Source: an uncultured Cryptobacterium sp.
GTDB taxonomy: Bacteria > Actinomycetota > Coriobacteriia > Coriobacteriales > Eggerthellaceae
NCBI GenBank assembly: GCA_900554685.1
Contig: USIG01000045.1
Coordinates: 1 to 11,810, forward strand
Direction of reading: 5' to 3'
DNA length: 11,810 nucleotides
The position numbers and the translations under genes are program-made. Under the pieces are notes generated by a model. It was not told the origin of the DNA, ran no database searches, and saw only the letters and a program-made list of their open reading frames with translations. Position 1 is the stretch's first letter. Every line of letters starts with the position of its first letter. This document shows, piece by piece, positions 1 through 6,885 of this stretch.

Positions 1-14
1 AATTTTTACTACTC

Positions 15-46
15 TTCGCTTACGGCGAGACTTTTGCTTTTTTATC
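15..46 (+). terminator. Weak possible rho-independent terminator
   Basis: A 5-bp stem (TTCGC with GCGAG, one G-T pair, loop of five bases) is followed by two T-rich stretches up to about position 43. It would end a plus-strand gene lying left of the window. The stem is short, so the call is weak. Confidence 0.25.
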
Positions 47-269
47 CGCAAACTACTTGGCGCAACATATCGAGCACGATCAGCAGTACTGTTTTGATAA
101 GAGGGTGAACAATAAGTATCTGCCCTATACACAAAAGCAGCATCTTGATGAGCAGTCTCCCTATACGGTACCGATCCAGAAGAAAAAGAGCTGTACTCAT
201 TTTCCGTCCGATAGCCGTTGCCGAAAGAGTGCAAAGAGCGCGTATACTGCGTTGCATCATATTCACCAT
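42..269 (-). CDS. Doubtful small hydrophobic protein (75 aa)
   Basis: An open frame of 75 codons begins with ATG at 269, preceded on the minus strand by GGTGGAAAG about six bases upstream, a fair ribosome binding site. The C-terminal half (residues 38-70) is rich in Leu, Ile and Val with scattered Arg and Lys, as in a small membrane protein. I recognise no family. It would be transcribed away from the response regulator, sharing the region that holds the CTTAAG array. A plus-strand frame of similar length overlaps it, so chance is a real alternative. Homologues that keep the frame would be needed to accept it. Confidence 0.27.
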   Translation of the reverse strand: MVNMMQRSIRALCTLSATAIGRKMSTALFLLDRYRIGRLLIKMLLLCIGQILIVHPLIKTVLLIVLDMLRQVVCG

Positions 270-302
270 ATCTTTCCACCGTTACGTCCTATCTCGTGGG
301 GA

Positions 303-317
303 TTTTCACTATGAAAA
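303..317. promoter_or_regulatory. Short inverted repeat TTTTCA-CTA-TGAAAA
   Basis: Perfect 6-bp arms around a 3-base centre lie between the doubtful minus-strand gene and the response regulator. It could be a regulator site, but a repeat this short and AT-rich can also arise by chance. Confidence 0.2.
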
Positions 318-334
318 CGATAGAATGGGCTCGC

Positions 335-394
335 CTTAAAAGTCTCTTGAGGTGAAGCAACGAATCCCTTAAGAACGCTTAAGTTTTCCTTAAG
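335..394 (+). promoter_or_regulatory. Phased CTTAAG array, likely response-regulator binding sites
   Basis: Three perfect CTTAAG hexamers start at 368, 378 and 389. Degenerate copies CTTAAA and CTTGAG start at 335 and 346. The steps are 11, 22, 10 and 11 bases, so all lie on the same face of the helix. OmpR/PhoB-family regulators commonly bind direct repeats with 10-11 bp phasing. The gene just downstream encodes such a regulator, so this is probably its own control region (inference). The last copy lies roughly where a -35 element would sit for a TTTAAT-like -10 at 415-420. A second -10 candidate, TAGAAT at 432-437, would place transcription start close to the ATG at 445. Confidence 0.5.
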
Positions 395-444
395 AAATGC
401 ACTCTTTGAGCCTCTTTAATACCGTAATAGATAGAATGTGTTCC

Positions 445-1155
445 ATGGATACTGCAGCACATATACTCATTGTCGATGACGAAAAAGCAATTGCTGAATT
501 ACTAAGCACTCTTTTAGAAGCTGAAGGCCTGAAAACAACCGTGTGCTTATCGGGAAAAGAGGCGCTCGCCCTTTTTCCAAAGCACCATTTTGACCTGGCA
601 ATTCTTGATATTATGATGCCCGGAATGGACGGATTTACCCTTTGTCAAGAGCTGCGCAAGCAAACTTCTATTCCTCTGATTTTTCTCTCCGCTAAAGATG
701 AAGAAACCGACAAAGTAGTAGGTTTCATGCTCGGCGCAGACGATTACGTGTCCAAGCCTTTTAAGTCCCGTGAACTGGTTGCACGAGTTAAAGCGCGCCT
801 CAGAAGGGCAAAACTTGAAACTCCTGTTCCATCCCAGACAGTTCTTGCCACACGCGGGATTACCCTCGACACTCAATCGCATGAAGCAAGCCTCCATGAT
901 GAGCTTCTCCATCTCACCCCAAAGGAATTTGCCATATTGGAAATGCTTCTAAAAGCGCAAGGAAGCCCTGTGTCTACTCAGGAACTTTTTGAAACGGTAT
1001 GGCAAAGCCCTTATAACGCTTCGGATGCAAACACGATCATGGTCCATATTCGTCACCTGCGTAAAAAACTTGCCGAAATCGACAGCTCAGAAAACTACAT
1101 AGAGACCGCATGGGGCGTAGGCTACAAGATAGAAACAAGAAACGAGCGCGCATGA
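445..1155 (+). CDS. OmpR-family response regulator, VanR-like
   Basis: This is a two-domain transcription regulator activated by phosphorylation from the kinase encoded directly downstream. The receiver domain (residues 5-118) shows the acidic pair D11/D12, phosphoacceptor D55 in LDIMMPGMDG, S82, and K104 in SKPF. A winged-helix DNA-binding domain follows (about 135-232), ending in the family signature AWGVGYKIE. Length is 236 aa, normal for the family; the recognition region resembles VanR. I chose ATG 445 because the receiver fold begins at once from it. In-frame ATGs at 397 and 436 would add 16 or 3 residues outside the domain. None of the three has a good ribosome binding site, and a leaderless transcript is possible. 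The stop overlaps the kinase start as ATGA. Family call is firm; VanR identity and any link to glycopeptides are inference. Confidence 0.93.
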   Translation: MDTAAHILIVDDEKAIAELLSTLLEAEGLKTTVCLSGKEALALFPKHHFDLAILDIMMPGMDGFTLCQELRKQTSIPLIFLSAKDEETDKVVGFMLGADDYVSKPFKSRELVARVKARLRRAKLETPVPSQTVLATRGITLDTQSHEASLHDELLHLTPKEFAILEMLLKAQGSPVSTQELFETVWQSPYNASDANTIMVHIRHLRKKLAEIDSSENYIETAWGVGYKIETRNERA

Positions 1156-2414
1156 AAACACCAAAAAGCCCGCAGGCAAAAGTACTAAGGGGTATTATTT
1201 TTCGAAAGACGATGCTCTACCTAGCGCTTTACACGGTTGGATTCGCCGTGTTATTGCTGTGGGCAAATGCGTTTGTAATTCCCGATATTGCCAATTACAT
1301 CGCTGACGCTACCTCGCATTGGACGTATTACACTCCCGAAGAATACGACGCAATGCTGGAATCAACTTCGGCAGACGATCTTACAAATCTTGATGTCTAT
1401 CACGGTACCGCATCGGATGGATCTATCCAGTATGCAGTGCGCGACTTAAGTACCTACTTTATTATCAAGTCGTTTAAAATCCCTTGCATATTATGTTTGT
1501 ATTTCATTGGAGTTGGGTTTATCGCCTTTACTTCACTTAATAAATCCCTTGAATACTTTGATATTCTTTCCTCTTCGGTTGCACAGATGATCACCGACAA
1601 AGAGGCAAGCGTTGCGTTGCCCGATGATCTATCTATCGTCCGAGGCGAACTCAACGAAATAAAAGCACATGCTCGGGAAGCAGAAGAACACGCCAAGCGC
1701 GAAGAACAACGAAAAAACGAGCTCGTCGCATATCTAGCGCACGATATTAAAACACCTCTTACCTCTATTTTGGGATATGTATCCCTCCTCAAAGAAGTAC
1801 CCGATCTTCCCGAGAAGCAACGAACCCACTATGCCTCTATCGTCTTTGAAAAGGCAGAACATCTCGAGGATCTTATTGATGAGTTTTTCGAAATCACTCG
1901 CTACAACCTTCAGTCCATCCCAATCGAGCGAGAAACGATGAATGTTGCAGTATTCTGCAACCAAATTGCTGATGAATTTTATCCTGAAGCACAGCGAAAC
2001 AACCTTACTATCGAGGTAAAAACACCCCAAGATACCACCATCTTTGCCGACCCCAACAAGTTGGCCCGCGCCGTATCAAATGTGATGCGCAACGCCCTTG
2101 CTTACGCCGACGAAAACACTACGATTGCCTTCGAGGCAAACCCCACTCCTAAAGGAATAGTGCTTTCTATCCAAGATACAGGCAAAGAAATATCTCCTGC
2201 ACACCTCGAGAGCATTTTTGAAAAGTTTTTCCGAGAAGATAGCTCACGCAGCTCCAAACAGGGAGGTGCCGGACTTGGATTGGCAATCGCAAAAGAAATA
2301 ATGCTCGCCCATGGCGGAACTATCAACGCCACAAGCGAGCACGGTACAACAACGTTTAAGCTTTTTATCCCGCAAAATACCAGGCAAGCTCCCTATTACA
2401 AAGCTGAAAGATAA
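1152..2414 (+). CDS. Membrane sensor histidine kinase, VanS-like
   Basis: This 420-aa protein senses an extracellular signal and phosphorylates the response regulator encoded upstream. Transmembrane helix 1 spans about residues 20-42, a small extracytoplasmic domain 43-109 and helix 2 about 110-128. A charged helical linker (165-190) leads to the dimerisation/phosphoacceptor region with H197 in LAHDIKTPLTS. The ATPase domain has an N box (NVMRNALAYAD), a G1-like motif DTGKEIS, an F box (IFEKFFRED) and G2 motif GGAGLGLAIAKEIM. The GKEIS and SRSSKQGGAGLG patterns resemble VanS proteins. The start ATG at 1152 overlaps the regulator stop, indicating translational coupling. Its 3' end overlaps the convergent dehydrogenase gene by 19 bp. 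The signal is unknown. No ligase or dipeptidase resistance gene is nearby, so a general envelope-stress role is as likely as glycopeptide sensing. Confidence 0.92.
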   Translation: MKTPKSPQAKVLRGIIFRKTMLYLALYTVGFAVLLLWANAFVIPDIANYIADATSHWTYYTPEEYDAMLESTSADDLTNLDVYHGTASDGSIQYAVRDLSTYFIIKSFKIPCILCLYFIGVGFIAFTSLNKSLEYFDILSSSVAQMITDKEASVALPDDLSIVRGELNEIKAHAREAEEHAKREEQRKNELVAYLAHDIKTPLTSILGYVSLLKEVPDLPEKQRTHYASIVFEKAEHLEDLIDEFFEITRYNLQSIPIERETMNVAVFCNQIADEFYPEAQRNNLTIEVKTPQDTTIFADPNKLARAVSNVMRNALAYADENTTIAFEANPTPKGIVLSIQDTGKEISPAHLESIFEKFFREDSSRSSKQGGAGLGLAIAKEIMLAHGGTINATSEHGTTTFKLFIPQNTRQAPYYKAER

Positions 2415-3595
2415 ATCGCTTTAGCATCTTGTGCAGATAAAGGTTTGAACACGCCAAACGGATCCCCTTTTGCCGCAACAACAATGTTTACAAGCGTATC
2501 TATATCTTCTTCGGAAAAATCAAGCTCGTGCAAGGTAGTTGGCATACCCTGTCGCGCAAAGAAGCCCTGCAGTTTATCAATTGCTGCCTTGACGGTTTCC
2601 TCAACCGATGAATCTGAATCATCTTTTAGCTCAAGATCAAACACATCGTGGGCAAAACTTATAAAACGCTGTGGATCCTCGCGCCATACATACCGCATCC
2701 ATGCAGGCATAAGCACCGCCAAGCCAGCGCCGTGCGCAACATGAGGATTAAGCGCTGAAAGAGCATGTTCCAAAGCATGGCTTTCCCATCCTCCTGCGCG
2801 ACCTCCCTTTGCGCGACCACAGCCTGCTAGATCATTATGAGCGAGTGTGCCTGCCCACATAATGTTTGCACGAGCATCGTAATCTTGCGGATTTTCACGT
2901 ACCTTATCTGCCGAAACCATAATGGCACGAATCAAACCACACGCAATATTGTCAGTAACAGCAACCGCAGGTGCTCCGCTAAAATAGCGCTCGCATACAT
3001 GAGCGATCATATCAGTAACTCCTGCCCCTGTTTGATACTGAGGCAGCGTAAAGGTAAGCTCTGGATCCATAAGGGAAACCACAGGACGGAAGAGCTCATT
3101 GCCTAGACCGTTCTTTTCATTTTGTTTGTCGTTGCTAATAACGCACGAATTTGAGCCTTCAGAACCCGCTGCTGGAATAGTGAGAACACAGCAAACCGGC
3201 AAACAGGTAGTGGCTGTTGCTTTGCCACTAAAGAAATCCCACACATCACCATCGTAAAAAACACCAATGGAAATAGCTTTTGCACAATCGATCGTACTTC
3301 CTCCACCAACCGCTAAAAGACAATCAGCATCAAAAGCGCGCGCAATATCAATACCTTCTCGTACCTGAGTAACCTCAGGGTTGGGACGAACACCAGATAA
3401 ATCAGTATAAGCAATGCCCTGAGCATCGAGAGATGCCTTTACGCGATCGAGCGTACCCGAGCGAACAACCGAACCCTGGCCGTATACCAGCAATACACGC
3501 TGGTATCCTTTGGCGGCAAGCTTTTCACCACAGCGATCGGTTATCCCTCGTCCAAAGACAAATTCCGTAGGCGAATAAAACGTAAAATCGTTCAT
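2396..3595 (-). CDS. Iron-containing alcohol dehydrogenase, butanol dehydrogenase type
   Basis: This cytosolic NAD(P)H-dependent enzyme interconverts aldehydes or ketones and alcohols, probably for redox balance in fermentation. It has 399 aa, close to the usual 385-400 for the family. The N-terminal dinucleotide-binding half carries GGGST at 97-101, followed by YDGDVWDFF, typical of the BdhA/YqhD branch. Likely metal ligands in the helical C-terminal half are D195 and H199 (DMIAH), H273 and H288 (VAHGAGL), with conserved H277 between. I chose ATG 3595 because GGGGAT lies about six bases before it; an ATG five codons upstream would itself overlap that ribosome binding site. The gene stands alone and ends inside the kinase gene. 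Substrate and cofactor preference cannot be read from sequence. Confidence 0.93.
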   Translation of the reverse strand: MNDFTFYSPTEFVFGRGITDRCGEKLAAKGYQRVLLVYGQGSVVRSGTLDRVKASLDAQGIAYTDLSGVRPNPEVTQVREGIDIARAFDADCLLAVGGGSTIDCAKAISIGVFYDGDVWDFFSGKATATTCLPVCCVLTIPAAGSEGSNSCVISNDKQNEKNGLGNELFRPVVSLMDPELTFTLPQYQTGAGVTDMIAHVCERYFSGAPAVAVTDNIACGLIRAIMVSADKVRENPQDYDARANIMWAGTLAHNDLAGCGRAKGGRAGGWESHALEHALSALNPHVAHGAGLAVLMPAWMRYVWREDPQRFISFAHDVFDLELKDDSDSSVEETVKAAIDKLQGFFARQGMPTTLHELDFSEEDIDTLVNIVVAAKGDPFGVFKPLSAQDAKAIYLSAL

Positions 3596-3682
3596 GATAT
3601 CCCCATTCATCGAAACGATATTAAAACCCCATCTGCATTGTATCGCCCAGAATTACGGTGATTGCTTCAACCTTTGCATAGT

Positions 3683-3712
3683 TTTATAGCCCAGATGAAT
3701 TACCTCATCCAA
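3683..3712 (-). promoter_or_regulatory. Likely promoter of the alcohol dehydrogenase gene
   Basis: On the minus strand, TTGGAT (3712-3707) and TATAAA (3688-3683) are separated by 18 bp. This would give a leader of about 80 bases. The spacer contains the inverted repeat GATGA-N6-TCATC (3694-3709), a possible repressor site. The same AT-rich core, read on the plus strand, gives TTGCTT-N17-TATAGC (3662-3690), so direction is not certain. Confidence 0.4.
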
Positions 3713-3729
3713 TAAGCTGGCACTTTTAT

Positions 3730-3752
3730 GCCGTTCGCTGAGAATCAACGGC
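3730..3752. promoter_or_regulatory. Inverted repeat GCCGTT-N11-AACGGC
   Basis: Perfect 6-bp arms lie between the two divergent genes, upstream of the minus-strand dehydrogenase promoter and of the plus-strand membrane gene. It fits an operator for a dimeric regulator, but no regulator gene adjoins it. Confidence 0.25.
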
Positions 3753-3780
3753 TGCAACCATTCGCTTATCTGCGCTTTTG

Positions 3781-3844
3781 TATACTTTTTTTTAGGCGCA
3801 AGAGGGGTCTAAGACGTTTGTTGTACACCAGCGAACGAAAGGAG
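3781..3844 (+). promoter_or_regulatory. -10 element and ribosome binding site of membrane protein gene
   Basis: TATACT at 3781-3786 is a good -10 hexamer without a convincing -35. GAAAGGAG at 3837-3844 is a strong Shine-Dalgarno sequence five bases before the ATG at 3850 and fixes that start. Confidence 0.4.
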
Positions 3845-3849
3845 CGCCC

Positions 3850-4509
3850 ATGATAGAGGCAGAAAACATCCTCCTTATCGGGATGGTAATTGGTCTTTTT
3901 GGCTCGATTCTCATGCTCGCAAGCGATGTACTGCTACATGTTTCGGCTGAAAAGTTTGAGATGTCAGATGCAACTGATGTCTACTGCGTAGTAATGCGCG
4001 AATTACCGGAAAGTCACGATGATTTCTTTGATTCACATTTCAGCAGCACGCTGTGTACCATAGCTGCACTACCTTACGCAGGAGCCTTTGCAACCTTACC
4101 TCTTGCAGCAACAACTATGCCAAGCTTTATCCTTTTATTTATCGCCGCTATTCTTCTCGCATTTACCCTTATTTATAGCGCCACCCATCATCCTTATCTT
4201 CCCCATCAATCGTTTGCTTCAAAGGTGGGTATCGGCGTGTTATTCAGCAATCCCGCCCGAAGTTTCTCGTCCTTTTCGCGCGCAGTCATAATTCCTGCCT
4301 ATGTTGCGGTATTTTTACTGGCTTGCAGCATTGTGTCGGGAACAACCTTATTTCCCCAGTGGATGGTGTTTGCTACACCGCTGATAACTATTTTGTTTGG
4401 ATTTATCTGGAAGCAACTTCCCTCTAGGATTGGAAGACCCTTAGCAGAATACTGGAATAACCTTGTGTTCGTCCTCATGTTTGGCGCGATGACTATATGG
4501 CTTCTTTAG
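3850..4509 (+). CDS. Six-helix membrane protein of unknown function
   Basis: I do not recognise a characterised family. The 219-aa protein has about six predicted membrane segments: 6-28, 66-86, 92-112, 145-164, 171-187 and 203-219. A hydrophilic acidic stretch (33-65) with several Asp, Glu and His residues follows helix 1. The C-terminal region GRPLAEYWNNLVF, just before the last helix, looks like a conserved signature and recalls uncharacterised DUF-type membrane proteins (possibly DUF6796; from memory only). There is no signal peptidase site or enzymatic motif. The start is supported by a strong ribosome binding site. The gene is divergent from the alcohol dehydrogenase and its last 17 bp overlap the alkyltransferase gene. 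That it is a real gene is secure; function is open. Confidence 0.85.
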   Translation: MIEAENILLIGMVIGLFGSILMLASDVLLHVSAEKFEMSDATDVYCVVMRELPESHDDFFDSHFSSTLCTIAALPYAGAFATLPLAATTMPSFILLFIAAILLAFTLIYSATHHPYLPHQSFASKVGIGVLFSNPARSFSSFSRAVIIPAYVAVFLLACSIVSGTTLFPQWMVFATPLITILFGFIWKQLPSRIGRPLAEYWNNLVFVLMFGAMTIWLL

Positions 4510-5065
4510 CCACCTCTACTCCCTCAAGCTTAAGAAGAGCAGCTTTTCTTTCAATGCCACCTGCATAGCCCGTCAAGCTACCGGAAGAACCAATAACACG
4601 GTGACAGGGAACAATAATAGAAACAGGATTGCGTCCCACCGCACCGCCAACAGCCTGAGCTGCCATGCGTGCACAACCACGCTTTGACGCAAGGCGCTTA
4701 GCAAGGTCGCCATAAGTAACTGTTGTACCGTAAGGAATGGTTCGCAAAAGAGTCCACACTTCCTGCTGGAAATCGGTTCCCTGTAAATGGAGCGGAACAG
4801 CAGCAGTAGGTTCTATTCCGGAAAAGTACTGATCAAACCATTTTGTGGCATTCTTCACCACTGATACAGCAGGTAGTTCATCGGTGTCAGATACGTTAAA
4901 GACGCAAGAATCATCGAGCAGTTTTGCCTCTTGGATTATTGGCAAATACGATGCATAGTATTTGTCTTGATCGACAAACCACGCTCCCCTTAAGCCTTCC
5001 CCATCTGCAAGAAGAAGCATCTCTCCTAAAGGCGAAGCATATATCATTTTGCAATTCGTATTCAT
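4493..5065 (-). CDS. ogt: Methylated-DNA-protein-cysteine methyltransferase (O6-alkylguanine repair)
   Basis: This suicide DNA repair protein moves methyl groups from O6-methylguanine (and O4-methylthymine) to its own cysteine. It has 190 aa, in the Ogt range. Residues 1-90 form the variable N-terminal domain. The DNA-binding helix-turn-helix follows (about 100-142), then active-site C154 in PCHRVIG and the closing GYAGGIERK. The position 17 residues before the cysteine is Q137, where human MGMT has its arginine finger R128; this is seen in a subgroup from gut anaerobes (recalled, not checked). ATG 5065 follows GGTAGGTAA, a modest ribosome binding site; ATG 5047 would also keep the domain. 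The gene is single, with no ada-type regulator beside it. The 125 bp between its start and the upstream YARHG gene show no clear terminator. Confidence 0.93.
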   Translation of the reverse strand: MNTNCKMIYASPLGEMLLLADGEGLRGAWFVDQDKYYASYLPIIQEAKLLDDSCVFNVSDTDELPAVSVVKNATKWFDQYFSGIEPTAAVPLHLQGTDFQQEVWTLLRTIPYGTTVTYGDLAKRLASKRGCARMAAQAVGGAVGRNPVSIIVPCHRVIGSSGSLTGYAGGIERKAALLKLEGVEVAKEAI

Positions 5066-5190
5066 TTACCTACCGCATACGTCAAACTCAATAGAAACAC
5101 ATTGCTCAATACAATCGGACGCGACAATCGTGACTGGCCCTCATGCCTTCGGGACTAGGACAGAGCAAGCAATCAAACGCCAGCAATCCC

Positions 5191-6753
5191 TTAGCTTACA
5201 AACGTTGAACCACGATCGTTTTCGATCTTTGCCATGGTTTCTATATTTTTCTTCTCGGTCGAATTTAGAACGGATTCGTCGAAATCCTTAGCCTCTACCG
5301 TGGGATGGTACCAGTCTTTTGAGCCAAAATAGGCTTGCAAGTCTTCGTTATTAAACATGCGCCCATGACGCGCGAAAATCTCATTTCGTGCGATATAAAG
5401 CTCATAGTTACTGAGCTTTTCTAACTCGCTTTCAGAATAGAGACGAGAACTGCTGTCAGGCAAAACATAATCATCAGTAATGGCAGTTACCTCGTTGTTG
5501 TCTTTTGCATTTTCCTCTGAAGCAGCAGCTTTAGACTCAGTAAAGCTTGCCAAGATCGCAATGATTTCCTGTTCGGTTTGATCACTGATTCCCTCGGGAG
5601 GCTGGCAGGTAAAAGTGATAGTTGAGGCATACCAGAATCCTGGCACTCCACAGCGAAGATCAAGATCCATCGTGCTATGCATCGCTGAAGAAGGAACCAA
5701 CGCATAGCAAATACCCTTATCGCGTCCGTTGACGCTCAAGGTTCCTTTTACCACAATAAACTGGCCTAGATCAGAGTAATCGCTACCCTGCACCATGGTA
5801 GGTACAAAGGATGCATCAGCAACCTTTTCGATACCAGTAAGCGATACCGAATCAGATGAGCTTGTGCTCTGAGCGCGCTGTTCATACTTTATTTTTGCGC
5901 CATCACTGCTGGTGAGTTCAACCGTCTCACCACGAGCGGTAACCAGTTCATCTGTTACCGACCAGGAACTCGGATACTTAAAAGTAAACGTGGGATAAGT
6001 AATTGAATTATCAGTTGCGAAATGAGTGGAATAGGTATTAGTCAGTTCCACCACAATCTCCTGCGATGTCTGAGTTTGTTCAACAGATGGTGCTGTGGAA
6101 TCTTGAGAGGGCTGACCAACCCCAAACACCAGCACCGCTAATGCAACCGCTACAGCAACAACCACAACAACCGCTCCCACAACAAGGGCAATTATCTTGC
6201 CTTTGCCCGACTTGGAAGCAGCTGAATTTTCAGCAGAATAAGAAACACCTTGATGTGCAGTCTGACGAAGCGTTTCTGCCACAGGCAGCTCAGCGGTGTT
6301 ACCGGGGGTAAAAGAAGATGAGCTCTGGCTTGTCTGAGGGCTTACCGGAGAGCTTATAGTTGGCTGCTCTGCAAAAGGAATACGCTGCGTTTCTTCATTT
6401 TGAAGCGGTGCTTGAGGCGTCGTAGGATACTCTGAAACTGAAGAAATACGTCCAGTTTCTTCAACAGAGCGCTCGGCTGCTGTTTTAGCAGCAAGAACTT
6501 CATCGACCGATAATTCATTAGTCTCTTCAGCTTCCGGTATAACAGTATCTAAGCTCTGAGTTTTATCATCGGTGTTTTGATTAGTATCCTGATCAGTATT
6601 ATGAGGCGAATCACTTTCTTGTTCCTCATCAGTATTATCGGGAACTACGGGACTACCGCAATGAACACAAAACTTAGCGTCTGCTTGCAATGGTTTTCCA
6701 CATTGCGTGCAATAGCCAAACGGAGCCTGTTTATCATCAGAAGCTTTAAACAT
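5191..6753 (-). CDS. Zinc-ribbon, single-pass membrane protein with YARHG domain
   Basis: This 520-aa protein spans the membrane once. A short cytoplasmic zinc ribbon has C15, C18, C29 and C32 in two CxxC pairs. A long low-complexity linker (39-182) rich in Ser, Thr, Gln, Glu and Asp leads to a strongly hydrophobic helix (about 187-212). The extracytoplasmic part has a folded middle region (235-405, four Cys) and a C-terminal YARHG domain (about 437-508) marked by YIARNEIFARHG at 453-464. YARHG domains occur in extracellular or envelope proteins and their exact role is unsettled; peptidoglycan binding or processing is a guess. ATG 6753 is chosen because GAGGT lies six bases before it, which rules out the ATG four codons upstream. 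The linker threonines could be kinase targets (inference). Confidence 0.88.
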   Translation of the reverse strand: MFKASDDKQAPFGYCTQCGKPLQADAKFCVHCGSPVVPDNTDEEQESDSPHNTDQDTNQNTDDKTQSLDTVIPEAEETNELSVDEVLAAKTAAERSVEETGRISSVSEYPTTPQAPLQNEETQRIPFAEQPTISSPVSPQTSQSSSSFTPGNTAELPVAETLRQTAHQGVSYSAENSAASKSGKGKIIALVVGAVVVVVAVAVALAVLVFGVGQPSQDSTAPSVEQTQTSQEIVVELTNTYSTHFATDNSITYPTFTFKYPSSWSVTDELVTARGETVELTSSDGAKIKYEQRAQSTSSSDSVSLTGIEKVADASFVPTMVQGSDYSDLGQFIVVKGTLSVNGRDKGICYALVPSSAMHSTMDLDLRCGVPGFWYASTITFTCQPPEGISDQTEQEIIAILASFTESKAAASEENAKDNNEVTAITDDYVLPDSSSRLYSESELEKLSNYELYIARNEIFARHGRMFNNEDLQAYFGSKDWYHPTVEAKDFDESVLNSTEKKNIETMAKIENDRGSTFVS

Positions 6754-6798
6754 CAATAACCTCATTCACCACTACCAAAAAAGAGGTCTTGCTCTCTT

Positions 6799-6832
6799 GT
6801 TGCAAAACCATCCTTGATCGTTGCAGAACCAT
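6799..6832. repeat. 13-bp direct repeat, two copies 21 bp apart
   Basis: GTTGCAAAACCAT at 6799-6811 and GTTGCAGAACCAT at 6820-6832 match at 12 of 13 positions. The start-to-start distance is 21 bp, two helical turns. They lie 46-79 bp upstream of the YARHG gene start and overlap a plus-strand promoter candidate, so they may be a tandem operator shared by divergent genes. Confidence 0.45.
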
Positions 6833-6842
6833 TCCATAATAA
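6814..6842 (+). promoter_or_regulatory. Possible plus-strand promoter
   Basis: TTGATC (6814-6819) and TAATAA (6837-6842) are 17 bp apart. Transcription would begin near 6849, upstream of the small reading frame at 6886. The second copy of the 13-bp repeat fills the spacer, a position where a bound protein would block the polymerase. Confidence 0.33.
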
Positions 6843-6885
6843 ATACCCTACCTACGCCATGCTGGCAAACAGGCAAAGGAGCGGA

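Noticed and set aside
319..438. GATAGAATG occurring at 319-327 and 430-438 as a functional repeat
   Set aside because: A 9-base match 111 bp apart is weak. Both copies simply contain -10-like TAGAAT, and the first has no matching -35.
397..444. N-terminal extension of the response regulator from ATG 397
   Set aside because: The extra 16 residues precede the receiver fold, and the ATG sits directly on the last CTTAAG copy with no ribosome binding site. It cannot be fully excluded.
445..2414. A vancomycin resistance cluster
   Set aside because: Only regulator-like genes and a distant VanZ-domain gene are present. No D-lactate dehydrogenase, D-Ala-D-Lac ligase or D,D-dipeptidase is encoded in the window; the neighbouring dehydrogenase is an iron-type alcohol dehydrogenase.
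5120..5165. Terminator hairpin after the YARHG gene
   Set aside because: CC-TTCG-GG at the centre looks like a tetraloop, but the flanking bases do not pair and there is no T tract on the minus strand.
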